Part shown: in pieces, positions 32,330 through 42,912 of the stretch
Numbering within the stretch: position 1 is the first letter of the stretch
How the letters are laid out: each line of letters starts with the position of its first letter
Assembly: GCA_963682025.1 (NCBI GenBank)
Contig: OY821517.1
Coordinates: 229,771,578-229,835,577 of the forward strand
DNA: 64,000 nt
Direction: 5' to 3'
Source: Cordilura impudica
Taxonomy: Eukaryota > Arthropoda > Insecta > Diptera > Scathophagidae
The notes under the pieces: generated by a model
Seen by the model: only the letters and a program-made list of their open reading frames with translations
What the model was told of the DNA's origin: nothing
The model's database searches: none
Position numbers and translations under genes: made by a program

Positions 32330-33139
32330 ATATGTCTTATAAAAATAAGAATTTAAAATTATCTGGCTACCCTATACAAATTTAAACTACATTTATGAGT
32401 TCAGCCCCTGTATAAATTTCGTCCAAATTATTAAAAAAAAGGTGCGACATTATATTCATTATTCGCATTCCAAATTTTAACTGCTTTCAAAAATAAAGAA
32501 TTTTAAATAAGAATTAAAGAGTTAATCGGTTTTTGATAGTATTTAAGCAATTGTGCATAGGGATAATGTATTAAAAAATTGATATAAAATTCCCTGTTTT
32601 GCACATGCTCATTACTAAACGTACTTTGACATGTAATAACTATTTTGGCAGTTACAGGCGGAGACTTTTTTGAATCTCTTTGCACGCTTTCGAAATTAAT
32701 CTCAAATATACCCCTATGTGTTTTATTCCTTGGAGTATTAATTAAAGGACTTTCACCAAAATAAATTACATTCTTAAATACCTGAGTTCATATTATATCA
32801 AAAAAAAAATACAAGTTTAATAATACACTAAGACTCTTGATGCAAGGCCACAAGAAATTTGAAATTAAAATTCGCCAATTCCTTACTACTTCTACATTGC
32901 ATACTTTTACTGTCCTGTATTTAAATTATTAGTGAACAAATAAAAAAAAGTGAAACGCCATATGAAGGAGTGACTATCTAAGAATAATTGTGCAATATAA
33001 GTTTTAGAATTGGTTTACTTTAATTTTTGATTTATATCAGCTAGATTGGATATTTCTCCCAGTGTGAATCGCAGCGACTCGCCATATTTTTGACAGCGTT
33101 TTTAAAGCAAAGAAAACACACATACTAATGTTAACTCTA
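32330..33139. other. Non-coding stretch after L2
   Basis: Rest of the interrupted tandem unit, then AT-rich sequence with the segment 32685-32820 that recurs at 26955-27055. A segment around 33040-33090 resembles 26440-26486 in inverse orientation. No gene. Confidence 0.5.
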
Positions 33140-34427
33140 CGGCGTACCGCAAACGGCAAGCTGAATTTCAGAGCCTCTACACTCTAAATGATGACAATTC
33201 GTTCGCTTACTGCAACGATATAAAAGCTTTGGTGGTAAAAATGGGAATGAACTACATCGCTAGTGAGTGGAGATTATTATTGATGGTTCTGTTTCAAGCT
33301 TGAAAGCAGTGTTGTTGCATGTGTTGAACCAAAAACTTTCCATTCCGCTAGCAATAGGTATTAACATGAAAGAAAGCTATGAAACATTGAAAGATATAAT
33401 GAAAAAAAATCAAATGCTACGAAAATAAATGGAAGATTTGCTATGATTTGAAGGTCATCACCATTTTGCAAGGGATCATCGATAAGGGCGGCTTCCCAAA
33501 ATTCTTTTGTTTTCTTTGTAATTGGGATTCGCGCTCACCTCTGAATCAATTCCAATGTAATTCGTGGAGACCAAGAGGAAGTGTGGAGGAACAAATGAAA
33601 CAACATACTCAAGACATCTTTCTGCCACCGCTCCACATAAAATTGGGAATTGTTACAAAATTCATCGAAGTGGCCGTTGTAAATTGTCCAAATGCATTCG
33701 AGCGTAGCGACGACAAAATTAAAAAAGGTATTGTAGTAAATTTAAAACGAATTTCTGTTCAACTTATTGTACTATTCACACTATGTTAATGTTTTCTTTT
33801 GTCTTTATTTTTTGTCTTCATTTAACAGGCGTACTTAATGACCCTGACATTAGAAAGCTATTCAAGAGCAACTTTTATTCATCGCTTGATGAAAATCATT
33901 CAATGGCATGGATTTACCTTCAGCGTGTATGCACCAGAGTCTTGGGAGGGGATCGAGACGCGGAACCGGAAGAAAGAGAATGGGTGAAAGAAATGCTGTA
34001 TTATTTTGAGAAAATCGGCACATCGATGACATTAAAGCTGCATTTTCTTCATTTTCATTTTGACGATTTTATCAAACAACTCCCTACCGAATCCGATGAG
34101 CAAGAACAGTTTCACCACCACAATGCCCATAAAAACGGTACAAAGGCAAAAAACTCGACGCATTGCTTGCAGAGGTAATATCAATTTTATTGATGCATTG
34201 TTTTGCAATCCTTTTTTGATTTCTTTTCTAATTCATTTCAGGTATGTTGGTGGAGTCACAAGATCACCCTGTATGATGTTAATGAAGTATTTGAAGAAGA
34301 AAAAGCTGGTGATGGAGGGCAGCCTGAGGACACCATAAGTTCTGAATCAGAGTCAGATTCGGACGATGATTTGTATCCACAACTTAAGAGAGTGCGATTT
34401 GCAAGTCCAGGGCCATCAACATTATAA
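33140..34427 (+). pseudogene. L1 gene, catalytic and C-terminal part
   Basis: Continuation of the protein begun at 25853. Reading: AYCNDIKALVVKMGMNYI, ASEWR, then after a frameshift IDGSVSSLKAVLLH, INMKESYETL, FFCFLCNWDSRSP and LPPLHIKLG. A GT-AG intron follows (33728 to about 33829), then GVLNDPDIRKLFKSNF, SLKLHFLH-like TLKLHFLHFHFDDF and SDEQEQFHHHNA. A second GT-AG intron (about 34172-34240) leads to VCWWSHKITLYD and an acidic Ser/Glu/Asp tail ending at 34427. The FC-x-L-C-x-WDSR and LPPLHIKLG landmarks identify a large family of unnamed invertebrate proteins. The Asp of IDGS/IDSS and of WDSR are candidate active-site residues. At least two frameshifts besides the big insertion. Confidence 0.68.
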
Positions 34428-34608
34428 ACATAATACGAATATTTTTTATTATTTTTGTAATAGATAGCATAGTATCTCAATGTTGAAGTAAAGAAAAAAC
34501 AAATGAAATTAAAAAATTTTCGGAAAATTTTTACTTTTGCGGCTACCTAAGCGCTACCTAAACGGTGTTAAGAATCATTCCTAGGAAGTTCGTATGTTCT
34601 AGAAATTT

Positions 34609-35430
34609 GTTTATTGAGATCTTAGGACATTTTTGTAGTTGATTGCTTCCTTGAATTTTGAACGGTTTGCTACCTATGGACCCGAACAGGGGAAAAAGGT
34701 AAAAAAATCGAATTTTTTAGTTTTTTGCCATTTTAATCTTGAAGATGATGTTTTGATTTTATATGTTCTTTATGACAAGAGCTACAACTTTGCTTCAGAG
34801 AGTAAATCAAAATTCCGAACGGTTTGTAAGATATGAGCCTGAGAAAATGATCACTTTTTTGCATATCTTTGGGGGCCCATAAAAAGAAGTGCATTACTTG
34901 GGGCAAATCGGGAGACACGGGTCTTTTTTTTGGTCTTTTATCACGTAGTGGTGTCCTATATGGTTATATTTCCATGACTTAAAAAATTACACACAGTGTA
35001 ATACAAAATTCATGTTGGATGAAATTAAAAAAACAACAGATGAATAATTTTATGTTTTGTTGTTATTTTTTTTACAAAAAATAATAATTAAGATGATTCA
35101 TATACCTCATATTATTCTCGCTGTTGAAGTATACGTCGACGTAGTTGTCGTATCATTTCCAATCGAATTTCTAGTCCTCGTCGTTGTTCTTGTTGTTAAT
35201 ATAGCTGATTTAATTGTTGCTGTCGTTGTGGATATAGCTATTTTTCTACCCAGATTGTAAAAGTTTCCTAAAAGATATCTACGAAATTAATTAAATTTAC
35301 TAAAATTTATAATAATTTATTGACTTACTGTATTCTTATAGAAAATTTTTTTTTCATATTAACAAAATTAATTTCATATTAAAAAAATTCATATGAAGTT
35401 CTATTGTATAGTTTTTCTTTACACACGATT
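34609..35430. repeat. L1 right terminal inverted repeat, uninterrupted
   Basis: The undisturbed partner of the three left segments (25646-25263, 22148-22059, 17049-16740). It shows the ancestral junctions at both insertion points: CACACAGTGTAATACAAAAT where the foldback entered, and AAGTATACGTCGACG where Transib-1 entered. The outer end is uncertain; sequence out to about 35560 also resembles 38870-39000 in inverse orientation. Confidence 0.8.
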
Positions 35431-35647
35431 ATTTCGATAATTTTGATGAAAAATTAAAAACCGAATTTTTAATGCAAAAAAAAAATCTTACCTTTGGTTA
35501 TTTCTGATATTTGTTATAATAATTAATAAAATATTTTGTTTACAAAATGACGGCAAAATACAATTTTTACAATATTAGCAAAATATTGTTTTATTTTTTG
35601 AATTTACATTGTTAATATTTGTGTGTTTGAAAAAACATCAATGGAAA

Positions 35648-36370
35648 ACAAGTAAGAAAATTATAGTCGGTCTAGACCGACTATACGATACCCTATACCA
35701 TGCGTTTAGAAACCCTATCTCTTAGGCCCAACTAACTGGACATTGAAAATAAGAAAAACCAAATTTGAGTGGGATTTTTATTAATTTTTTTGGCTGCAGA
35801 TATGAAAAAGTTCATATCGGATGCTATATCTATAAAGGGACTAGGTCCAAAAATGGACCGATCCTGATCATGTTTGGTAAAGTCTCTTGTATTTTGCAAA
35901 AATATGTACAAACAAAATTTGATTTAAGTGAAGATCGGGAAGCAGCTCTATATGGGGTCAAAGGGATCATTTTTGGACTACTCATTAGTGGATGTAATGA
36001 ACGCATACAAACCCAATTTGAGTAAGATCTATATGACAATTTGGATCTTATGGCAATTTATGTCGATTTCATATGGGTAATTTGTATGGGGGCTAGGTCT
36101 GAACATGGACCGATTCTCACCAATTTCAATAGCGTTCATCCCATGGCCGATAAAAGCTTATATACCAAATTTCGTCAAAATATATTCATATTTGCGACCT
36201 GCAGTTTGATTACAAGCTTTACATGGACACACAGACGGACGGACGGACATTGTTAAATCAACTCAGAAAGTGATTCTGATTCGATTGGTATAATTAACAA
36301 ATATTTTTGTTGTTACAAACAGCAGCACAAAGTCATTATACCCAAACCACATAGTGGTATAGGGTATAAC
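35648..36370 (-). mobile_element. DINE-1/mini-me-like element, copy A
   Basis: Non-autonomous repeat with a 20 bp perfect palindrome TAGTCGGTCTAGACCGACTA (35673-35692) near one end, subterminal inverted repeats ATACCCTATACCA (about 35688-35701) and TGGTATAGGGTAT (36354-36366), and an internal ACGGACGGACGGACA run (36233-36247). Subterminal inverted repeats, an end hairpin and a GTCC-type microsatellite core are features of Helentron-derived DINE-1/mini-me elements of flies. The ORFs inside are not real genes. Confidence 0.7.
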
Positions 36371-36507
36371 AATCACAAACAGTATATATTTAATGAACCT
36401 TAGAACTAAATGCATACATTGGATCATGAATATGTTTTTTTCAAACAAACATTTTCTAAAATTATTTATTCGTTATTATGACCAGGCAATTTTTTGAAGG
36501 CTTTGTA

Positions 36508-36832
36508 TTTTATTAATCGAGCTTACTGGTCGTTTTTTTTTCAAATCAAATAAAATTCTATTTTATCTTCTTTTATCTTCTTGGGTTCTACCCGACGTTT
36601 CGCCGATTTGTTGTCGACATCTTCAAGGGGTTTAAGGAAGTAAACTAACTAAAACTATAAAAAAAAATTTTAATTAAAAACAAGAAACATACACTACTTA
36701 AAATCTACATCACAGCTGTTTACAAAATCACAGAGTAGACTGAAACGTCGGATAGAACAATGAAGATAAAATAGAATTTTATTTGATTTGAAAAAAAAAA
36801 ACGACCAGTATGCTCGATTAATAAAATACATT
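36508..36832. repeat. Inverted pair of Penelope-like element ends
   Basis: Two arms of about 100 bp face each other (36508-36613 against 36733-36832; shared CGACCAGT, ATAAAATAGAATTTTATTTG and TAGAACCC/TAGAACAA stretches). The minus strand of the left arm reads GAAGATGTCGACAAC...GGCGAAACGTCGGG, a phrase typical of Penelope-like LTR/hammerhead regions; the right arm has CTGAAACGTCGGATAGAAC. No coding sequence. Confidence 0.45.
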
Positions 36833-36995
36833 TTCGTAAGTCTTTTGATTACACATTTTTTTATACCTTTTATTTTCATAACTTTTATTTTTAATTCCTT
36901 TTTTAATTTTCGATTTTTATTTTTTAATTTTTAGTTTTTTAATTTTTGAATTTCTTAATTTTAGTTTTTGATTTTTCACATTTAATTTTTAGTTT

Positions 36996-37772
36996 TTATA
37001 CCCTATACCACTATGTGGTTTGGGTATAATGACTTTGTGCTGCTGTTTGTAACTTCCAAAAATATTTGACCTAGACCCGTCTTTTATTATACCGATCGAA
37101 TCAGAATCACTAACCGTCCGTCCGTCCGTCTGTGTGTCCATGTAAAGCTTGTAATCAAACTGCAGGTCGCAAATATGAATATATTTTGATGAAATTTGGT
37201 ATATAAGCTTTCATCGGCCATAGGATGAACGCTATTGAAATTGGTGAGAATCGGTCCATGTTCAGACCTATCCCCCATACAAATGACCCCTATGAAATCA
37301 ACATAAATACCCATAAGATCCAAATTATCATATAAATTTTAGTCAAATTGGGTTTGTATATGTTTATTACATCCATTAATCAGTAGTCCAAAAATGATCC
37401 CTATGGGACAACTCTTAGTCATAGGCCCCATATAGAGCTGCTTCCCGATCTTCACCTAAATCTATCAAAAAACAAAAATATTGCAGATTCTTCTCAAATT
37501 TTGTTTGTATAATTTTTGCAAAATACAAGAGACTTTACCAAACATGGTCAGGATCGGTCCATTTTTGGGCCTAGTCCCCCTATATATATATCATCCGATA
37601 TGAACTTTTTCATATCTGCAGCCAAAAAAATTAATAAAAATCCCACTCGAATTTGATTTATGCTTATTTTCTATATCCAGTTAGTTGGGCCTGAGAGATA
37701 GGGTCTCTAAACGCATGGTATAGGGTATCGTATAGTCGGTCTAGACCGACTATAATTTTCTTACTTGTTTAG
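36996..37772 (+). mobile_element. DINE-1/mini-me-like element, copy B
   Basis: Opposite orientation to copies A and C. It starts TATACCCTATACCACTATG, carries CCGTCCGTCCGTCTG (37116-37130), and ends with TGGTATAGGGTAT, the 20 bp palindrome (about 37732-37751) and AATTTTCTTACTTGTTT. The low-complexity TTTAGTTTTTGATTT sequence on both sides appears to be one tract split by this insertion. Confidence 0.72.
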
Positions 37773-37940
37773 TTTTAGTTTTTGATTTTAAATTTTTAGT
37801 TTTTAGTTTTTTAATTTTAGCTTTTGATTTTCAATTTTGAATTTTTAGTTTTCTTATTTTAGTTTTTGATTTTCAAATTTTAATTTTAGTTTTTTTAATT
37901 GGTATAATTGACTTTTAAAAATTAATTTTTAACTTTTCAT
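37773..37940. repeat. Low-complexity TTTAGTTTTTGATTTT tract
   Basis: A simple A/T repeat with scattered G. It continues the tract at 36880-36995 across copy B. Complementary tracts occur at 39175-39265 and 40034-40160. Confidence 0.6.
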
Positions 37941-37942
37941 CT

Positions 37943-38405
37943 AGAACAATTAGTTTTAATAATTTAATTATCATTTTCTAAAATTTTTCCAATAACTCTA
38001 TATAAAACTGAAGAAATAATCATTGGTAGAATTCCTCCTTTTTGAATAAAAAATGTCTACAAAATTAATTAAAATTACTAAAATGGTTAAATAATAATAA
38101 CTAAAATAATTAAATAATTTAATAGAATATTGAAAACTTACTCTATCACCATTAGGCTATAAATTGGAAGTAGATTTACAATAAGTTTTGATAATTTAAC
38201 TATCATCTAAAATTTTTCCAATAACTCCATTTAAAACTGAAGATATAATCATTGGTAGAATTCCTCCTTTTTGAATAAAAAATATCTATAAAATTAATTA
38301 AAATTACTAAAATAATTAAATAATAATAACTAAAATAATTAAATAATTTAATAAAATATTGAAAACTTACTCTACCATCATTCGGCTATAAATTGGAAGT
38401 AGATT
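37943..38405 (+). repeat. Tandem duplication, two units of about 229 bp
   Basis: AATTTTTCCAATAACTC at 37982 and 38211, CATTGGTAGAATTCCTCC and GGCTATAAATTGGAAGTAG each occur twice at the same spacing. AT-rich, non-coding. Confidence 0.8.
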
Positions 38406-38504
38406 TACAATATCTATCTACAATACACAACCATCACAATGATTTACCATTTTTTTTTGTAGAAAATATAAAAAAATTTACAGCATGAAACAGATCAAAT
38501 TAAT

Positions 38505-39168
38505 AACAGACTTGAATGATAAAACAAACTGTGTGGTATACTACAGAAATCTTAAACAATTTTATCAACATTTTTCTATCAAGATTGTAAAATGTTCTTA
38601 CAAAATATCACAAAATTAATGAAATTTACTAAAATTTAAACATATGTCTATAATAATTTAATGAACTGAATTTTAAACAAAGAACACAATTATGAAAAAT
38701 TCGTTATTTTCATTTTTATTATATATTTTGTAATAGTTTAAGTTAAAGTTCTTCATATAAATTTCATAAATTTTCATAGTTTCATGATGAAATGATTACA
38801 ATTGAAATGTGTATTTTCAAATATTTCTGTTTTTTTTTTTGTTTCAAAAATTTTTGGAAATGTAAATGATTTCCTACAAAAATTCATTTTGTAAACAAAA
38901 TATTTTTTTAATTCTTATAAAAAATATCATAAATAACCAAAGGTAAGATTTTTCTTTGTATTAAAAATTGTATTAAAAACTCTATAAGAATACAGTAAGT
39001 TTTCAATAAATCAGTAAATTATTATATAAATATGTTTAAATTTTAGTAAATTTAATTAATTTTGTAGATATTTTGTAAGAACATTTTACAATCTTGATAG
39101 AAAAATGTTGATAAAATTGTTTAAGATTTCTGTAGTATACCACACAGTTTGTTTTATCATTCAAGTAA
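38505..39168. repeat. Foldback repeat related to the outer L1 inverted repeat
   Basis: The ends ACTTGAATGATAAAACAAAC (38508) and its inverse (to 39166) head arms of about 170 bp. The inner part of the right arm (38990-39105) matches 16826-16950, and inversely 35240-35340, that is, the outer L1 inverted repeat. It could be a short non-autonomous relative of L1. No ORF. Confidence 0.65.
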
Positions 39169-39265
39169 AAATTGAAAACCTGAAAACTAAAAACTTAAAT
39201 TAAAAAATTGAAAAGCATATATAAAAAACTAAAAACCTAAATAAAAATATTGCAAAGCAAATATA

Positions 39266-40034
39266 AACAAGTAAGAAAATTATAGTCGGTCTAGACCGAC
39301 TATACGATACCCTATACCATGGTTTAGAGTCCCTATCTCTTCGGTCCAACTAATTCGATATAGAAAATAAGCATAAACCAAATTTGAGTGGCATTGTTAT
39401 TAATTTTTTTGGCTGCAGATATGAAAAAGTTCATATCGAATGCTATACTAATATTGGAACTAGGTCGAAAAATGGAGCGATCCTGACCATATTTGGTAAA
39501 GTCACTTATATTTTGAAAAAATATATACAAACCAAATTTGAGAAAAATCTGTGCAACGTTTTTGTTTTTTGATAGATTTAAGTGAAGATCGGGAAGCAGA
39601 TCTATATGGGGCATATGAGTAAGAATTGTCTAATAGGGATTATTTTTGGACTACAGATTAATGGATATAATAAACACATACAAACCCAATTTGACTGAGA
39701 TCTATATGATAATTTGGATCTTATGGCAATTTATGTCGATTTCATATGGGTCATTTGTATGGGGACTAGGTCTGAACATGGACCGATAGCGTTCATCCTA
39801 TGGCCGATAAAAGCCAAATTTCATCAAAATATACATTCAAATTTGCGACCTGTAGTTTGATTACAAGGTTTACATGGATACACAGACGGACGGAGGGGCG
39901 GACATCGCTTAATCGACTCAAAAAGTGATTCAGAGTCGATCGGTATAATAAAAGATGGGTCTAGGTCAAATATTTTTGGTAGTTACAGCAGCACAAAGTC
40001 ATTGTACCCAAACCACATAGTGGTATAGGGTATA
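39266..40034 (-). mobile_element. DINE-1/mini-me-like element, copy C
   Basis: Same orientation and structure as copy A: palindrome at about 39283-39302, ATACCCTATACCA, CAGACGGACGGAGGGGCGGA, and a TGGTATAGGGTAT end. Diverged from A by many substitutions and small indels. Confidence 0.72.
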
Positions 40035-40505
40035 AAAACTATAAACTAAAAATTGAAAAATCAAATATTAAAAAAACTAAATAACTAAACATTTAAAAAA
40101 CTAAATCTAAAGTAAAAATTGAAAATTAAAAATATAAAAACTAAAAATATAAAAAATCATAGAAACGTGACTTCATGTTAGTGCGCTGTTTACAATTTTT
40201 TCTTTGAAATAGTTGTACCTTTAATAAAATTATATAATTTTATAAACGATTCTAGTTATTACAGAATGAAATATCTAAAATATTAATGAAAAACCCTATA
40301 GCTGTTTTTCGAACTGAAAGACACTTGAAAATTCAAATTTAATAAAAAAAAAAGAATGTGATATCTAAAATATTAATGAAAATCAACTATAGGAACTAAC
40401 TGCAAGACACCTATCTATAATAAATTAAACTAAAAATTAAAAACCTAAAAACTTAAACTAAAAATTGAAAACCTAAAAACTAAACACTTAAATTAAAAAA
40501 TTGAA
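40035..40505. other. AT-rich non-coding stretch with foldback relics
   Basis: Contains AACTATAGGAACTAACTGC and GACACCTATCTAT (40379-40425), which match the foldback arm near 22190 and 24040. No gene. Confidence 0.45.
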
Positions 40506-40509
40506 AAGC

Positions 40510-40970
40510 GAATATAAAAAAATTGTTTGAAAATCGTTAATATTTGAAAAAAAATAAAGATTTGGTCTGATGTAATAACAAGCTTGGAAAATAAATATTA
40601 AAGTCTGAAAAGTGATATTTAAATTACGATACTAAACATTAAAATTGGCTACAATTTTACTTAATAAGAAGCAAAAACTGGAATAATAATTGTATGAAAT
40701 TTTGTTTTTGAATATAAAAAATACTCTTATTAAAATACAAAATAATTGATAATTCCTCCATATAAGAAATAATATGTGGCATAGTTTTAGACGTTCTTAA
40801 CTTTACATATTTAATCAAAAATTAACTAAATATTCGTTCAATTAAAGATAAACGAAACTTTTTATAGCAGCAAAAATATAAACATATAAATTATAAGTTG
40901 AAAATACCTAGCGCCACCTAAAACACATTATCGACATCTAAAAGAAAAAACATGTTAACATGTTATTTGA
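40510..40970 (+). repeat. Dispersed repeat, uninterrupted copy (reference for two insertions)
   Basis: Homologous to 42203-42379 + 42737-42912 + 55995-56170, and partly to 41030-41110. It shows both unfilled sites: ATTTTACTTAATAAGAAGC where the MITE sits in the other copy, and AAATAATTGATAATTCC where BEL2 sits. AT-rich, non-coding. Confidence 0.8.
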
Positions 40971-42202
40971 ATGAAAAAAGTTTTAAAATAATCTAAAATA
41001 TTTGAAATTAAACTTGATTAATAATAAATATTAAAGTATGAAAAGTGATATTTAAATTACGATACTAAACATTAAAATTGGCTACAAGTTACTTTATAAG
41101 AAGCAAAAAAAAAATATATATTGGAATAGTTCAATAGAAAGAAACATATAGACTTGAATAAATGAATATTTTCTCAAATAAACCTAAAAATGGGTTTTGT
41201 GAAAGAAAAAAATGCTGTCAGCTCTAAAAAAAAACCTCAATAGTATATAAAATGTATTTAAATTCAAAGTTAACTGAAAAAATCTTACTGAAATGGATTG
41301 TTAATCTTCTAAAAAATAGTGCTGCCAGCCAAAAAACATATCTTTGCGTATATGTAAACGAACTGTGTGTTAACATGTTTGTGTTAGTAAACAATTTTAA
41401 GTAAGGCTTTTGGTTTGTTAAAGCTTGCAAAAAAAAAGCTGTATAGGTTTGTTAATCTACTAACTGTTAATTAACTTTCAAAATCTTATTAAAAAAAGCA
41501 TACTAAAGCTTTTAATACATATGTGTCTTTGCTTCTGATCAACTACCTAAGAAAGCTGTTGTAAAACCATCATTCAGTTAGCGAGTTTGTATATACATAT
41601 GTGAACAATAAAAAATATGTTTATGTTAGTAAACGGCAATAAGTAAAGCTTTAGATTTTTGTTTTACCACTACACAAAAAAAAAAACAAATATGCAGGCG
41701 GATGTATTTTTTAGTAAAATTCTGGATTTCACAATGTTTTGAAATAATAAAATTATTTCTACATGAAAAATTATTCATTAATATGCAGAGGGCTTGGGTG
41801 TGAGTTTTGCTTATATGTTAGTGAACAATTTTTAAGTTAAGCTTTTGGTTTGTTAAACAAGATGGAAACATTTTTAACAGGTTTCTAAACATGAATACTA
41901 ATAATAGTTAGTGGGTGATTCAAACAGTATCAAAAGGGCTCGATGCATCCATTTGTACTGAAAAAGTGAGTTAGAAACGGCATAAATATACTACTAACAA
42001 AAATATAAACATATAAATTATAAGTTCAACCGGACTCACAAAACGTAATCAAAGCGAATATTCAATATTATGTGGAGTTTATTGTTATATATTCATTTAT
42101 TTTAGATGTAAAAATGTGTCATTTTATAAAATTTTAAAATTTTTTAATTAAAACAAAACTGTAAGATAAAAAATTATATATATTAAAACTTTAATACGAA
42201 AA
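40971..42202. other. AT-rich repeat-derived non-coding region
   Basis: A partial copy of the above repeat lies at 41030-41110. 41160-41270 matches 24240-24360 of the foldback element in inverse orientation (CTCAAATAAA, CTGTCAGCTCTAAAAA, AACCTCAATAG). No supportable gene. Confidence 0.5.
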
Positions 42203-42379
42203 ATTGTTTGACAATCGTTAATATTTGAAAAAAAATTGTTTCAAAATCGTTAATATTTGAAAAAATAAAATAAAGATTTGGTCTGATGTAATACCAAATT
42301 TAGTGAATAAATATTAAAGTCTGAAAAGTTATATTTAAACTACGATACTAGACATAAAAATTGGCTATAATTTTACTTA

Positions 42380-42736
42380 CGCCGTTTACTTTTCTGACAA
42401 AAAATGTCGCACTTTATTTCCACTTTTTTCGATAAGTGTATTTTTTTATATATTCTGAATTAAGAGCAACCTTATCTTATATATCAATCGAAAGGTCTCA
42501 AAGTCGAGCCCTCGTAAATCGCAAAAATTGCAGCCATTGACTTTTTTCAGGTCACAGTGTGAGAATATTTCCCCATTGTTCCCCTTTTTTAATATTTTTA
42601 CCCTATGACTTCAAAGAAGATAACAATCAAAATTTTTTTATGCACACAGCTCTTTGAGACCTTTCCATTGATATATAATATAAGATTGCTGTTAATTTCG
42701 AATATATAAAAATACACCTTTCGAAAAAAGGGCAAA
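42380..42736. mobile_element. MITE with TA duplication
   Basis: 357 bp between TA copies (42378-42379 and 42737-42738). Subterminal arms of about 90 bp are inverted (CTTTTTTCGATAAGTGTATT at 42424 against the inverse of CACCTTTCGAAAAAAG near 42715; both contain TATATATCAATxGAAAGGTCT). The unfilled site is in the paralogous repeat near 40660. A TA target suggests mobilisation by a Tc1/mariner-type transposase. Confidence 0.75.
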
Positions 42737-42912
42737 TAATAAGAAGCAAAAAATTATTGGAATAATAATTGTATGAATTTTTGTTATACGAGGAGGAGTT
42801 CTTAAATCTCAATATGATATTGAAAGAAATATACAACTTCCTTAAATTATTCTCTAATATTGGATACGATGATATAAAAATAAAATTATTAAAATACAAA
42901 ATAATTGCTAAT

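Larger units (their letters stand above)
25264..34995 (+). mobile_element. L1: long-TIR element with unclassified transposase-like gene (inner boundaries)
   Basis: Two inverted arms (inner parts 25263-25646 and 34609-34995; with the outer parts, about 0.8 kb each, reaching about 16740 and 35430) enclose a TATA-type promoter and one gene on the plus strand. The gene's first part is at 25853-26522 and its last part at 33140-34427. Between them lies about 6.5 kb of later insertions including Transib-2 and L2. Target duplication not identified. Confidence 0.7.

Noticed and set aside
35057..35260. 67-codon hydrophobic ORF (Val/Ile rich)
   Set aside because: Lies in the L1 inverted repeat and is not conserved as coding in the left arm.
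35765..36025. ORFs in DINE-1-like copies, also at 36041, 37087 and 39333-39614
   Set aside because: Frames are not shared between copies and the elements are non-coding by type.
37100..37135. CCGTCCGTCCGTC run as a CRISPR-like or minisatellite array
   Set aside because: Only a four-base microsatellite inside a DINE-1-like element; no spacers.
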